Positions 35,535 through 45,206 of a stretch of DNA of 64,000 nt are shown here, piece by piece. Under the pieces are notes generated by a model. It had not been told where the DNA came from. It was given only the letters and a program-made list of their open reading frames with translations, and searched no databases. The translations under genes were made by a program, and so were the position numbers. The stretch's first letter is position 1; every line of letters starts with the position of its first letter. The stretch spans positions 82,099 through 146,098 of the forward strand of contig JAABSA010000005.1 of assembly GCA_011390635.1 (NCBI GenBank), in the 5' to 3' direction. Origin of the DNA: Desulfotignum sp. (GTDB lineage Bacteria; Desulfobacterota; Desulfobacteria; Desulfobacterales; Desulfobacteraceae).

Positions 35535-35879
35535 CTATTGGGCCAGGGCATCCAGATCCGGATTTGTTTTAATGGTCTGCTTGTCTCCTGCCAGGTGGCG
35601 GCGTGCTTTTTCCTTGTGCTTTTTTATAAGGGTCTGCAATTTATCCGAAAGACCGTCTATGGCGGAATACATGGTTTCCGCTTCTTCTGTTGCATGAATT
35701 TTAAGCTTTTCACAACTCAAATTTATCTCGGCAATATGGCGTATTTTTTCAACAGACAAAACAAGATTTGCATCTGCCGGGGCATCAAGCATTTTATCGA
35801 GTTTTTCCAGTTTTTCCTGTACATAGGATTTGAGGGCATCTGAGGATTCTATCTTTTTGAAGGTGATGGATATCTGCAT
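35535..35879 (-). CDS. hpf: Ribosome hibernation promoting factor, short form
   Basis: A 114-residue protein of the HPF/YfiA family, with the typical beginning MQISITFKKIESSDALKSYVQEKLEKLDKM and the later motif ETMYSAIDGLSDKLQTLIKKHKEK. Short HPF binds the small ribosomal subunit and helps dimerise or silence ribosomes in stationary phase. ATG 35879 has AGGAGG seven bases upstream; the frame is open further without support. It is a single gene. Confidence 0.9.
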   Translation of the reverse strand: MQISITFKKIESSDALKSYVQEKLEKLDKMLDAPADANLVLSVEKIRHIAEINLSCEKLKIHATEEAETMYSAIDGLSDKLQTLIKKHKEKARRHLAGDKQTIKTNPDLDALAQ

Positions 35880-36053
35880 ACAAATTCCTCCTGTTAATGG
35901 GTTGGTGGACATATCAAAACCAGTGTAACAGAAAATGCGCACCAATGACAGCAAAGTCAATTTTTTTCAAGCCATTTTCTGTACTTGTTCCACATCATCA
36001 ATTCATGTATAGTAAAATCCATTGATTTCCCATTGTCTGAAAAGGAGGCCGTC

Positions 36054-36509
36054 ATGATCACAGCAAGCGATATCATGGAGACCAGCATCATCAGTGTAAC
36101 ACCGGATACGGACATCCCCAGTGCAGTGGGGATACTGCTCAACAACCACATCAACGGGGTACCTGTGGTCAATGACCAGGAAGAGCTGGTGGGTATCCTG
36201 TGCCAGAGCGATTTGATCTTTGCGCAAAAAGAAATGCCCATCCCGCCGATATTCACCATCCTGGATTCCATCTTTCCCTTGTCTTCATCCAAAAAAATTG
36301 ATGAGGAATTTCGAAAAATAGCTGCCACCACGGTGGCCCAGGCCATGGTCAAGGATGTTATCTCCGTCGAACCGGACACGCCGGTGAGTGAAATCGCAAG
36401 CCTTATGGTGGAAAAGCACTTTCATACCATACCGGTGGTGAAACATAAAAAACTGGTGGGCATCATCGGCAAGGAAGATGTTCTCAAAACATTGACTTCC
36501 AATACCTGA
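36054..36509 (+). CDS. CBS-domain pair protein
   Basis: A 151-residue protein with two CBS domains: ITASDIMETSIISVTPDTDI with NHINGVPVVNDQEELVGIL, and TVAQAMVKDVISVEPDTPV with KHFHTIPVVKHKKLVGIIG. Such pairs bind adenine nucleotides and act as energy sensors. AGGAGG lies five bases before ATG 36054. It precedes glycogen phosphorylase by 71 bases on the same strand, so a regulatory link with energy storage is possible but unproven. Confidence 0.9.
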   Translation: MITASDIMETSIISVTPDTDIPSAVGILLNNHINGVPVVNDQEELVGILCQSDLIFAQKEMPIPPIFTILDSIFPLSSSKKIDEEFRKIAATTVAQAMVKDVISVEPDTPVSEIASLMVEKHFHTIPVVKHKKLVGIIGKEDVLKTLTSNT

Positions 36510-36580
36510 CCCCGCCACTTGTCTGCCTGCATCCGGCATAAAACCAAATTTTTCTTTACCCCAAACCATGGGAGGCCGTC

Positions 36581-39034
36581 ATGGCATATTTTGATTTCAC
36601 AAGTTTTGAAGTATCGTTTCACCAATATGTAAAATATGTCCTGGGAAAGCCCCTGGCTGAGTCCACAAAAAAAGACCAGCTCAATGCGGTTTCCTATGCT
36701 GTGGGCAAATATCTGATGGACATCAATTTCGACACCCAGGAAAGGTATGTGAAAAATGATGCCAAAAAGGTGTATTATTTGTCCATGGAATTTCTCATCG
36801 GCCGGCTCTTGTCCAACAACCTGCTGAACCTGGGAATTTTTGATGCCTGCGCCCGGTTTTTAAAAAAACAGGGTATTGATCTGGAAAAACTGGTGGAGGA
36901 AGAACAGGACCCTGCCCTGGGAAACGGGGGTTTAGGAAGACTGGCAGCCTGTTTCCTGGATTCTCTGGCCAGCCTTGACATGCCCGGATTCGGGTATGGC
37001 ATCAACTATGATTACGGATTGTTCCGCCAGGTGATAATCAATGGGTATCAGCGGGAAAAACCCGACTACTGGCCCAACCGCTCTTCCCCCTGGCTGATCC
37101 GCCGTTCCGGTGAGCACTATATGCTGCCAATTTACGGAAAAATAGAAGACACCCTGGACATGAACGGGGACTACAACCCCATGTGGACCAACTGGAAGCT
37201 GTTCATCGGACGGCCCCACGATATTCTGGTGTCCGGACACGGCGGGCGCACCGTGAACCGGCTCAGGCTTTTTTCCGCCGCAGCCTCCGAAGACTTTGAT
37301 ATCAATATCTTCAATGACGGAGATTATATCAAGGCAGTTCGACGAAAAATCAGATCTGAAAGTGTCACCAAAATCCTGTATCCATCCGATTCCAAAGATG
37401 TGGGCAAGGAATTGCGGCTGGTCCAGGAATATTTTCTGGTGGCCTGTGCCATACGCGATATCATCCTCAGTTATGAAACCCGGCACAAAAATTATGAAAG
37501 ATTCCATGAACGGGTAGCCATACAGCTCAATGACACCCACCCCTCCCTGGCTGTCCCTGAACTGATGCGCACGCTGGTGGATGAAAAAGGATTGGAATGG
37601 GAAAATGCCTGGAAGATTACAGTAAAAACACTGGCCTTCACCAACCATACCCTTTTGCCAGAAGCCCTGGAAACCTGGCCGGTATCCCTCCTGGGCAAGG
37701 TGGTGCCCCGGCATCTGCAGATTATCTTTGAGATCAACCAGCGCTTCCTTGAATCGGTGAAAACCAGGTTCGGCAGCGGCAGTGATGACATGATCGCCCG
37801 GATGTCCATTATCCAGGAAGGAGGGGAACAGCATGTGCGCATGGCCAATCTGGCCATCATCGGCAGCCACTCGGTCAACGGGGTGGCCAAGGTGCATTCA
37901 GATCTGGTCAAAACCCGCCTGGTGCCGGAGTTTTATTCTCTGTGGCCGGAAAAATTCAACAACAAAACCAATGGGGTCACCCCCAGACGGTGGGTGGTGG
38001 CCTGCAATCCGGAGCTGGCAAAACTGATCACCGATGCCATCGGCAGACGTTGGATTGCCGATCTGGACCTGGTATGGGAACTGGAAGCATTCCAGGATGA
38101 TCCCGGGTTTCTGGACCGGTTCAGGGAGGTGAAGCAGACCAATAAAAAGCATCTGGCAGACTATATCAAAGACACGGTGTTTGAGACGGTGGATCCAGCG
38201 TCCATATTTGACATCCATGCCAAGCGCATCCATGAATACAAGCGGCAGCTGCTCAATGTGCTGCACATCATTCACCTGTATTTATCCATCAAAGAAGACA
38301 AAAAAAATATCGGAGCGCCCCGGACCTTCATCTTTGCCGGTAAGGCTGCACCGGGATACCATATTGCCAAGCTCATCATCAAACTGATTCACAATCTGGC
38401 CGCTGTGGTGAACAAAGACCCCGAGGTGAACCAGCAGCTGAAAATCATTTTTCTGCCGGATTACCGGGTCACCATGGCGGAACGTCTCATCCCGGCAGCA
38501 GATGTCAGTGAACAGATTTCCACAGCCGGTATGGAAGCATCGGGCACGGGCAACATGAAATTTGCCATGAACGGGGCCTTGACCATCGGCACTATGGACG
38601 GTGCCAATATTGAAATATTCGAACAGGTGGGAAAACAAAATATCTATATTTTCGGATTGACCGTGGACGAGGTGGAGGACCTGCGCCCCCGATACCAGCC
38701 CAGGGAATATCTGGAAAAAGATGAGCGCCTCAAACGGATCATATATGCCATTCGGTCCGACCGGTTCAGCCAGTCTGAACCCGGCCTTTTCCGCCCCCTG
38801 TATAACCTGCTTATGGCCCCGACAGACATGTATCTGCATTTTGCTGATTTCAGTGCCTATGCTGCTGCTCAGGAAGCCATCAGCAAAGATTTTATACAGC
38901 CCGCAAAATGGGCCACCAAAGCCCTTATGAACACGGCCCGCACCGGCATTTTTTCCAGTGACAGGACCATAAAGGCCTATGCCGGCGAAATATGGGGAAT
39001 CAAATCCCAGCTCCAGGAGCAGGACCGCTGGTAA
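36581..39034 (+). CDS. glgP: Glycogen phosphorylase, glgP/malP type
   Basis: An 817-residue GT35 phosphorylase. It releases glucose 1-phosphate from alpha-1,4-glucan ends with pyridoxal phosphate. The PLP region EASGTGNMKFAMNGALTIGTMDG contains the binding Lys. Other family landmarks are YLSMEFLIGRLLSNNL, NDTHPSLAVPELMR and NGVTPRRW. Length is normal. GGAGG lies six bases before ATG 36581. It converges on the branching enzyme gene with only seven bases between the stops. Confidence 0.96.
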   Translation: MAYFDFTSFEVSFHQYVKYVLGKPLAESTKKDQLNAVSYAVGKYLMDINFDTQERYVKNDAKKVYYLSMEFLIGRLLSNNLLNLGIFDACARFLKKQGIDLEKLVEEEQDPALGNGGLGRLAACFLDSLASLDMPGFGYGINYDYGLFRQVIINGYQREKPDYWPNRSSPWLIRRSGEHYMLPIYGKIEDTLDMNGDYNPMWTNWKLFIGRPHDILVSGHGGRTVNRLRLFSAAASEDFDINIFNDGDYIKAVRRKIRSESVTKILYPSDSKDVGKELRLVQEYFLVACAIRDIILSYETRHKNYERFHERVAIQLNDTHPSLAVPELMRTLVDEKGLEWENAWKITVKTLAFTNHTLLPEALETWPVSLLGKVVPRHLQIIFEINQRFLESVKTRFGSGSDDMIARMSIIQEGGEQHVRMANLAIIGSHSVNGVAKVHSDLVKTRLVPEFYSLWPEKFNNKTNGVTPRRWVVACNPELAKLITDAIGRRWIADLDLVWELEAFQDDPGFLDRFREVKQTNKKHLADYIKDTVFETVDPASIFDIHAKRIHEYKRQLLNVLHIIHLYLSIKEDKKNIGAPRTFIFAGKAAPGYHIAKLIIKLIHNLAAVVNKDPEVNQQLKIIFLPDYRVTMAERLIPAADVSEQISTAGMEASGTGNMKFAMNGALTIGTMDGANIEIFEQVGKQNIYIFGLTVDEVEDLRPRYQPREYLEKDERLKRIIYAIRSDRFSQSEPGLFRPLYNLLMAPTDMYLHFADFSAYAAAQEAISKDFIQPAKWATKALMNTARTGIFSSDRTIKAYAGEIWGIKSQLQEQDRW

Positions 39035-39041
39035 AAAAGGA

Positions 39042-41081
39042 TCAGCGCATCTGGTTCTCCAGCACCAGAGCGGTGCGGCTGGGCAGATACAAAGGCAGCA
39101 GCTGACGGACGACATCACCATGGGCCACGGCACTGGTGAAATGCTCCTGCCCCGGGGCAAGCCGGTTCTGTCCCCCGAAACGTGCCTCGTCCGTGTCCAG
39201 GATCATCCGGTAACGCCCGGGGGGCGCATCCACCCGGTAATCAAAAAAAGACCGCTCCGGATGAAAATTAAAGACCAAAAAAAGATCTCCCCGGCAAAAG
39301 GCAATAATATTGTGGTCCTCATGCAGATAACACAGGCCGGGGCAGGTGGATGTGGACAGACCGTGTTCTCTTGCAAGCATGATCATCCGGCGGTCGAATG
39401 CATATAAATCCTTATAATACAGATCCGGATCATATTTCAACGACCACTGGCGCCGGGCATAGTGATAGGAAAATTGATTCTGCCGGGAGGGAAAATCCAC
39501 CCATTCCGGATGGCCGAACTCATTGCCCATGAAATTGAGGTATCCGGCATTGGCCGTGGCCAGGGTGATCAGCCGGATCATCTTGTGCAGCGCCACTCCC
39601 CGAAAGGTTTCCATGCCGGCATGCTGCCTGTGCATGGCCGTATAAATACGGCTGCCCATAAGATGCATCATCAGGGTCTTATCCCCCACCAGGGCCTGGT
39701 CATGGCATTCCGCATATGAGATGGTGGCTTCCTCGGCCCTGCGGTTGGTGAGCTCATGCCAGAGTGTTTCCAGGGGCCAGTCTTCATCCCGGTTTTCCTT
39801 GAGCAGTTTGATCCAGAAATCCGCAATGCCCATGGCAAATCGAAAATCAAACCCATATCCCCCCTGGTGAGTCCCGGCAGCCAGACCTGGATATCCTGAG
39901 ACATCTTCGGCCACTGTAACAGCCCCGGGTTTTATTTCATGGACCAGGCGGTTGGCCAGATACAGGTAGCACAGGGCATCCGTGTCCACACCCGGTCCAA
40001 AGTAATCGGCATAACTCACAAAGGCCCGATTCAATCCATGGTCTTCAAACAGCATGGAGGTAATGCCGTCAAACCGGAAACCATCCACGTGAAATTCTTC
40101 TATCCAGTACCGCAGATTGGACAACAAAAATTTTACCACCATGGGCTTTGCATAATCAAAACATCGGGAATCCCACAGCCTGTGCATCCCTCTGGGACCG
40201 TCGTGGAAAAACTGGTACAAGGTGCCGTCAAACCGGGAAAGCCCTTCCACCTCATTGCGCACACTGTGAGAATGAATGATGTCCATCAACACCTGTATGC
40301 CTTGTTCATGGGCCGCATCTATCAATTGTTTGAGTTCTTCAGGTGTGCCGAAACGGGATGAAGGGGCAAAAAATGAGGATACATGGTAACCGAAAGAGGC
40401 GTAATAAGGATGTTCCTGCACCGCCATCATTTGAATTGCATTATACCCGGCATCCACAATCTTGGGCAGGATATGGCGGCGAAAATCTGTCCAGGTGCCG
40501 ATCCGCCCTTCTTCCAGGGCCATGCCGGTATGGGTTTCATAAATCAGCATGGGACCGTCCCGGCGGACAGGTTCCGGTGCCTGCCATGCATAGGGTTTTG
40601 GCGGCTCCCACACCTGTGCATTGAAAATCAGGGTATGGGGGTCCTGGACCACCCGCAGGGCTGCCGTGGGAATCCGGTCTCCATCTCCCCCCGGCCAGAT
40701 TATTTTTAACCGGAACAGGTCCTGGTGAGAGAACCGGTCTGCAGGAAAGTGTGCCTGGAAAATTTCATTGTCCTGTTTGGGTACCCGGTATTCAGGCACA
40801 CACTGCCAGTTGTTTTTGTCACAGAGAATAAACATGTCCGCGGCATGGGGGGCCCATTCCGTAAACATCCACTGCTGCGTTTTCTTATCAAAATGCAGGC
40901 CGAACCGCTGGTGATAGTCGGCAAAGGTCTTCAAAGAACCGGCATTTTCCCGGCACAGTTTTTCTTCCAGGTCCAATGCCGCCCGGTACCGGGACCGGAT
41001 GGTATCGGCATGGGCCAGCAGTCCCGGGTCATGAAAAATACCGGGATCAGACAAGGAAGGGTCTCTGGAGCATTTTTTCAT
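39042..41081 (-). CDS. 1,4-alpha-glucan branching enzyme, eukaryote-like (GH13_8) form
   Basis: A 679-residue alpha-amylase family enzyme that makes alpha-1,6 branches. The catalytic regions are visible: DGFRFDGITSM (nucleophile Asp), AVTVAEDVSGYPG (acid Glu) and YAECHDQALVGDKT (stabiliser Asp). The last motif and MLFEDHGLNR resemble the eukaryotic form of branching enzyme more than classic bacterial GlgB, although Cys replaces the usual Ser in AESHD. I start at ATG 41081, with GAGGA about 13 bases upstream; this overlaps the end of the synthase gene by 35 bases. An upstream in-frame ATG at 41138 would overlap by 92. Confidence 0.9.
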   Translation of the reverse strand: MKKCSRDPSLSDPGIFHDPGLLAHADTIRSRYRAALDLEEKLCRENAGSLKTFADYHQRFGLHFDKKTQQWMFTEWAPHAADMFILCDKNNWQCVPEYRVPKQDNEIFQAHFPADRFSHQDLFRLKIIWPGGDGDRIPTAALRVVQDPHTLIFNAQVWEPPKPYAWQAPEPVRRDGPMLIYETHTGMALEEGRIGTWTDFRRHILPKIVDAGYNAIQMMAVQEHPYYASFGYHVSSFFAPSSRFGTPEELKQLIDAAHEQGIQVLMDIIHSHSVRNEVEGLSRFDGTLYQFFHDGPRGMHRLWDSRCFDYAKPMVVKFLLSNLRYWIEEFHVDGFRFDGITSMLFEDHGLNRAFVSYADYFGPGVDTDALCYLYLANRLVHEIKPGAVTVAEDVSGYPGLAAGTHQGGYGFDFRFAMGIADFWIKLLKENRDEDWPLETLWHELTNRRAEEATISYAECHDQALVGDKTLMMHLMGSRIYTAMHRQHAGMETFRGVALHKMIRLITLATANAGYLNFMGNEFGHPEWVDFPSRQNQFSYHYARRQWSLKYDPDLYYKDLYAFDRRMIMLAREHGLSTSTCPGLCYLHEDHNIIAFCRGDLFLVFNFHPERSFFDYRVDAPPGRYRMILDTDEARFGGQNRLAPGQEHFTSAVAHGDVVRQLLPLYLPSRTALVLENQMR

Positions 41082-42546
41082 ATAGATTGATATAATCCTC
41101 TGCACATCGGGTGTGGTTAAATTCCAGAACACTTTCAATCATGATCCGGTGGATCTGTTTTTCTCTTGTCCGGTTATCTGCAGCATAAAAATCCATGGCC
41201 CGGTCAACAGCCCAGGAAAGGCCATTGGCATCATGGACAGTAAATAAGAATCCATTTCCGCTGTCATTGACCACATCCAGGGGACGTACCGTATCATGAA
41301 GCCCGCCGGTATCAAACACAATGGGCAGGGTGCCGTAAATGCCCCCCACCATCTGGGGCAGTCCGCAAGGCTCAAAAGCCGAGGGCATGAACAGAAAATC
41401 CGATGCAGCAAAGGCCTGGTGTGAAAGCCCTTCATTGAATCCGCACACGGCCACACGCCGTCCCAACCCATGGAACCGCACGATATCATGGAAAGACTTT
41501 TCATAGGCACCGGATGCCACAGATACGATCTGCAGCCCCTGATCCCAGTACCGATCCACAATATCGTACATGATCTGTGCCAGCAGCTGGCAGCCTTTCT
41601 GCACTGGATCAAGGCGGGACGGCCAGAAAAATAACGGTGCATTTTCGTTTTCCTCCATATCCAAAATTTTTTGAAGGTACCGTTTGTTCGCCGCCTTAAG
41701 CCGTTTATGGTTCTTGGGGCCGTAGTTATACCGGATCAGTTCATCCACTGCCGGATTGAACTCGGGTTCTGGTGCATTGAGTATTCCTGTGGCACAACCG
41801 GCATAATATTTACCGGTCAGTTCATTTTTCAGACAGGTTTCCACAAAGGGGTGTCGGTCTTCCACAATCTCCTTTAGAAAAGTGGGGCTTACGGTATTGA
41901 CATAATGGGCGGCAAACACGCCTGAGGTGAGAAAATCCACCCGGTTCCAGTCCCGGCTCTCTTCATAGTTTTCCGGAGGATTTTTAAAATACATCCACTG
42001 CCAGAAGGCTGCCGCATCAATGCCCCGGTCTTCGATCTCCGCCATGGTGGATGTCATGGTATGAATATTGTGGATGGTGAACAGGCATGGGATTTCCATC
42101 TTTCGGGACATGGCCGGAATCAGGCCCGTCATCCAGTCGTTGCAGTGGATGATATCCGGTTCCACCCGGGGAATGATGTTGTTGATGACCTCCCGCTGAA
42201 ATGCCAGAGACACCTTCAGGTCCATGTCGGAATACCCGGAATAGACATTGCTCAAATAATAAAATGCCCGGTCTGCTGCCAGGTGAATACGTTCTTCATC
42301 CAGGCGTTTGCGGATCTTTGCCAGTTCCTGGCTGTGGGTTTTGGTGGTATGGCCGTCAAAAATGGATCTGTAATCGGGCAGCGCCACATGCACATCACAT
42401 CCCAGATCAAACAAAGCGGAAATCAATGCCGCAGACACATCTGCCAGCCCCCCGGCTTTTGCCGAATAATTGGACCGGTCCCCCATATCTTCGGGCAGAT
42501 AGGTTACCTCAGGTGTCACAATAAGAATTCTGGGTTTTTGTGCCAT
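41047..42546 (-). CDS. glgA: Glycogen synthase, GT5 family
   Basis: A 499-residue starch/glycogen synthase that elongates alpha-1,4-glucan from ADP- or UDP-glucose. The N-terminal domain begins PRILIVTPEVTYLPEDMG and has the donor-binding loop KAGGLADVSAAL, close to the KTGGL motif. The C-terminal GT domain contains PSAFEPCGLPQMVGG and GTLPIVFDTGGLHDTV. No ADP-glucose pyrophosphorylase gene is in the window. It overlaps the branching enzyme gene downstream. Confidence 0.92.
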   Translation of the reverse strand: MAQKPRILIVTPEVTYLPEDMGDRSNYSAKAGGLADVSAALISALFDLGCDVHVALPDYRSIFDGHTTKTHSQELAKIRKRLDEERIHLAADRAFYYLSNVYSGYSDMDLKVSLAFQREVINNIIPRVEPDIIHCNDWMTGLIPAMSRKMEIPCLFTIHNIHTMTSTMAEIEDRGIDAAAFWQWMYFKNPPENYEESRDWNRVDFLTSGVFAAHYVNTVSPTFLKEIVEDRHPFVETCLKNELTGKYYAGCATGILNAPEPEFNPAVDELIRYNYGPKNHKRLKAANKRYLQKILDMEENENAPLFFWPSRLDPVQKGCQLLAQIMYDIVDRYWDQGLQIVSVASGAYEKSFHDIVRFHGLGRRVAVCGFNEGLSHQAFAASDFLFMPSAFEPCGLPQMVGGIYGTLPIVFDTGGLHDTVRPLDVVNDSGNGFLFTVHDANGLSWAVDRAMDFYAADNRTREKQIHRIMIESVLEFNHTRCAEDYINLYEKMLQRPFLV

Positions 42547-42590
42547 GTCCCTTCTCCCGTAATGTATATAAAATTTTCATCCTCTGTTAC

Positions 42591-42607
42591 TCCCTGCCGG
42601 GCAGGGA
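42591..42607. repeat. Short perfect hairpin between phosphorylase and synthase genes
   Basis: TCCCTGC (42591-42597), CGG and GCAGGGA (42601-42607) form a seven-pair hairpin in the 92-base gap between two minus-strand glycogen genes. No T-run follows on the minus strand. It could be a processing or stability element. Confidence 0.35.
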
Positions 42608-42638
42608 TATTGCATGATCCGATTTTATAAATTTCAGG

Positions 42639-45206
42639 TCAACCCGCCTCAAACCAGGTAATCAATCCCGGTGTATTGCGCAGTACGTCATCGCCTTTGG
42701 GAATCACCCGTGCGGTATACCCAAATCTGCCGGAATCCGAACAGGTAACCTGACATCCGTAAATATGGGTACCCGCAGTGCCGGTATTCTGCAGCTCCAT
42801 GATTTCAGCCCGGCTGCCTTCCATTTGCCCTGTGCCCCGCAGTTTACCATGATAAATCTGCACTTCCACCTCTTCCGGCGCAAGCTCCCCCAGAAACACT
42901 TCCAGGATGATGCTGAAAGTGTCCCCCACAGCAAAATCGGTTGACGGCGTAATCTGTGGTTTGGACAAACGGATATGGGACCACAGGGCATTGAGCCTGG
43001 ACTGTGTCAGGGCCAGCTCCTTGGCTTTTTTGGCGAAATTTAGGGTAAGCATTTTCAGGTTTATGACTGCCGGGATATAAAACCTGTAGGCATATTCTCT
43101 GACCATGCGGTCGCTGGAAAAATCCGTAATGGCCATTTTCATGGCGGCTTTCATCATCTGTATCCACTTCACAGGCGGATTGCCGCGTTTACGGTCGTAG
43201 AACACGGGGATCACATCATTTTCCAGGATATTGAACAATGCCTGGCTTTCCACTTCATCCTGGTAATCCGGATCTTGATAATCATCGCTGTTGCCGATGC
43301 GCCAGCCCCGGTTTTCTGAAAATCCCTCACACCACCACCCATCCAGAATGGACAGGTTAAGTCCCCCGTTGGCTGCGGCTTTCATCCCGGATGTACCGCA
43401 GGCTTCATAAGGCCTTCTAGGGGTATTCAGCCACACATCACATCCCTGGACCATATACCGGGCGATATTAATATCATAGTTTTCCAGAAACACCACCCGG
43501 TTTCGGACTTCCGGGCCCCGTGCAAATTCCACTATACGTTTGATAATGGCCTTGCCTTCATTGTCGTTGGGATGGGCCTTTCCGGCAAACACCAGCTGGA
43601 TCGGATGCTCTTCATCGGTGATAAGCCGGATCAGACGCTGAGTATCCTTGAGCAGCAGCCCGGCCCGTTTATAGGTGGCAAACCGCCGGGCAAAGCAGAT
43701 GGTCAGAACCCGGTGATCAAGGGCTGCAGACACTTCATCCAGCAGGTTCCGGGAAGCATTGCGCCGTTCATACTGTGACACCATCAGCTGCCGGCATTTT
43801 CTGATGAGATTGGACCGGTCCAGTTCATGAACGTGCCACAGGTCAGCATCCTCGATATTGTCAATACGGGCCACCAGATCAACATCTGACTGGCGGCCGG
43901 ACCAGTCGGATGCCAGATGCCTTTCCAGCAGGTTATTCTTGTGCCGGGAAATATAGGAATTGATATGGACCCCGTTGGTGACATGGGAAATGGGAATTTC
44001 TTCTTTATGACGTCCGGGCCACAATGCCTGCCACATACCCCGGGCCACATGACCGTGCAGCCGGCTGACCCCGTTGATATGGCCTGAAAAATTTACCCCG
44101 AAACAGAACATGGAAAATTTATTATGTCCCCCGGACCAGGGCAGCTGGCCCCAGGACAGCAGCTCATCCTGGGAGATGCCGAATTTTTCAGCATATGGTG
44201 CGATATAGGGCCGTACAAGCTCCTTGTCAAATTCGTCATGCCCCGCTGCCACCGGAGTATGGGTGGTAAACACCGAGCTGCGACGGCATATCTGAGATGC
44301 ACTCTGAAACTCCAGGTCATACCGGTCCATGATCAAACAGATACGCTCCAGCCCGGCAAAAGCGCAATGGCCTTCATTCATATGACATACCGTGGGAAAC
44401 AGGTCCATGGCTTTGAGCACCTTGATACCGCCGATACCCAGCAGAATTTCCTGGGCTACCCTGATATCGCCGTGGCTGGCATACAGCCGGGAGGTGATAT
44501 TTTTGATTTCTTCTGAATTTTCGGGTATATTGGTATCCAGCATCAGCAGCCGGATCTTTCCCACCTTTATCTGCCAGACACAGGCATGGATGACACCGTA
44601 TGGTCCCGGGATTTCAATGACAAGATCCATACCCGATCCGTTGGTTATTTTCTGGGCAGGCAGGTCAAACACATCAATGATTGGATATGTTTCCTGCTGC
44701 CAGCCGTTATGGTCCAGGTACTGGCGAAAATACCCTTCCCGGAACAAAAGACCGATACCGGTCAAAGGTAGACCCAATGCAGAAGAAGCTTTGAGGTGAT
44801 CACCGGCCAGCACCCCCAGACCGCCTGCAAAAAACGGCAATGATTCGTGAAGACCAAATTCCATGGAAAGATATGCCACGGTCTCCTTGGGACCCAGATC
44901 AAGCCCCTGGATCTGGGGCACATCGGAAAACATTTTTTCAAATTTTGTTTTTACCTTGCCCAGATGGCCTAAAAAACTTTCATCTGTGGAAAGTTCCTCA
45001 TACCGGCGCTGGGATATCCGGGCCAGAAATGCGACCGGATTTTTTTCCACAATTTCCCATTGTATCGGATTGATCCGGCGAAAGGCATCAACCGCCTCAT
45101 CATTCCAGCACCACCACAGGTTCCGGGCAAGGTAGTTCAGAAAAGACAATGGCTCGGGTATTGCGGGATACACTTTGTATATCTGTATTTCTTCCATGAA
45201 TGTCAT
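42639..45206 (-). CDS. Alpha-glucan phosphorylase, long form with DUF3417 N-terminus
   Basis: An 855-residue phosphorylase of the divergent branch of GT35 that carries an N-terminal DUF3417 domain (about residues 10-120, AIPEPLSFLNYLARNLWWCWN). Catalytic landmarks include YLSMEFGLHESLPFFAGGLGVLAGDHLK, FTTHTPVAAGHDEF and the PLP site CGTSGMKAAANGGLNLSILDGWW. The C-terminus has an extra beta-rich part. Its start overlaps the stop of the debranching gene by ATGA, so the two are coupled. It is only distantly related to the phosphorylase at 36581-39034; the two may act on different chain lengths. Confidence 0.93.
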   Translation of the reverse strand: MTFMEEIQIYKVYPAIPEPLSFLNYLARNLWWCWNDEAVDAFRRINPIQWEIVEKNPVAFLARISQRRYEELSTDESFLGHLGKVKTKFEKMFSDVPQIQGLDLGPKETVAYLSMEFGLHESLPFFAGGLGVLAGDHLKASSALGLPLTGIGLLFREGYFRQYLDHNGWQQETYPIIDVFDLPAQKITNGSGMDLVIEIPGPYGVIHACVWQIKVGKIRLLMLDTNIPENSEEIKNITSRLYASHGDIRVAQEILLGIGGIKVLKAMDLFPTVCHMNEGHCAFAGLERICLIMDRYDLEFQSASQICRRSSVFTTHTPVAAGHDEFDKELVRPYIAPYAEKFGISQDELLSWGQLPWSGGHNKFSMFCFGVNFSGHINGVSRLHGHVARGMWQALWPGRHKEEIPISHVTNGVHINSYISRHKNNLLERHLASDWSGRQSDVDLVARIDNIEDADLWHVHELDRSNLIRKCRQLMVSQYERRNASRNLLDEVSAALDHRVLTICFARRFATYKRAGLLLKDTQRLIRLITDEEHPIQLVFAGKAHPNDNEGKAIIKRIVEFARGPEVRNRVVFLENYDINIARYMVQGCDVWLNTPRRPYEACGTSGMKAAANGGLNLSILDGWWCEGFSENRGWRIGNSDDYQDPDYQDEVESQALFNILENDVIPVFYDRKRGNPPVKWIQMMKAAMKMAITDFSSDRMVREYAYRFYIPAVINLKMLTLNFAKKAKELALTQSRLNALWSHIRLSKPQITPSTDFAVGDTFSIILEVFLGELAPEEVEVQIYHGKLRGTGQMEGSRAEIMELQNTGTAGTHIYGCQVTCSDSGRFGYTARVIPKGDDVLRNTPGLITWFEAG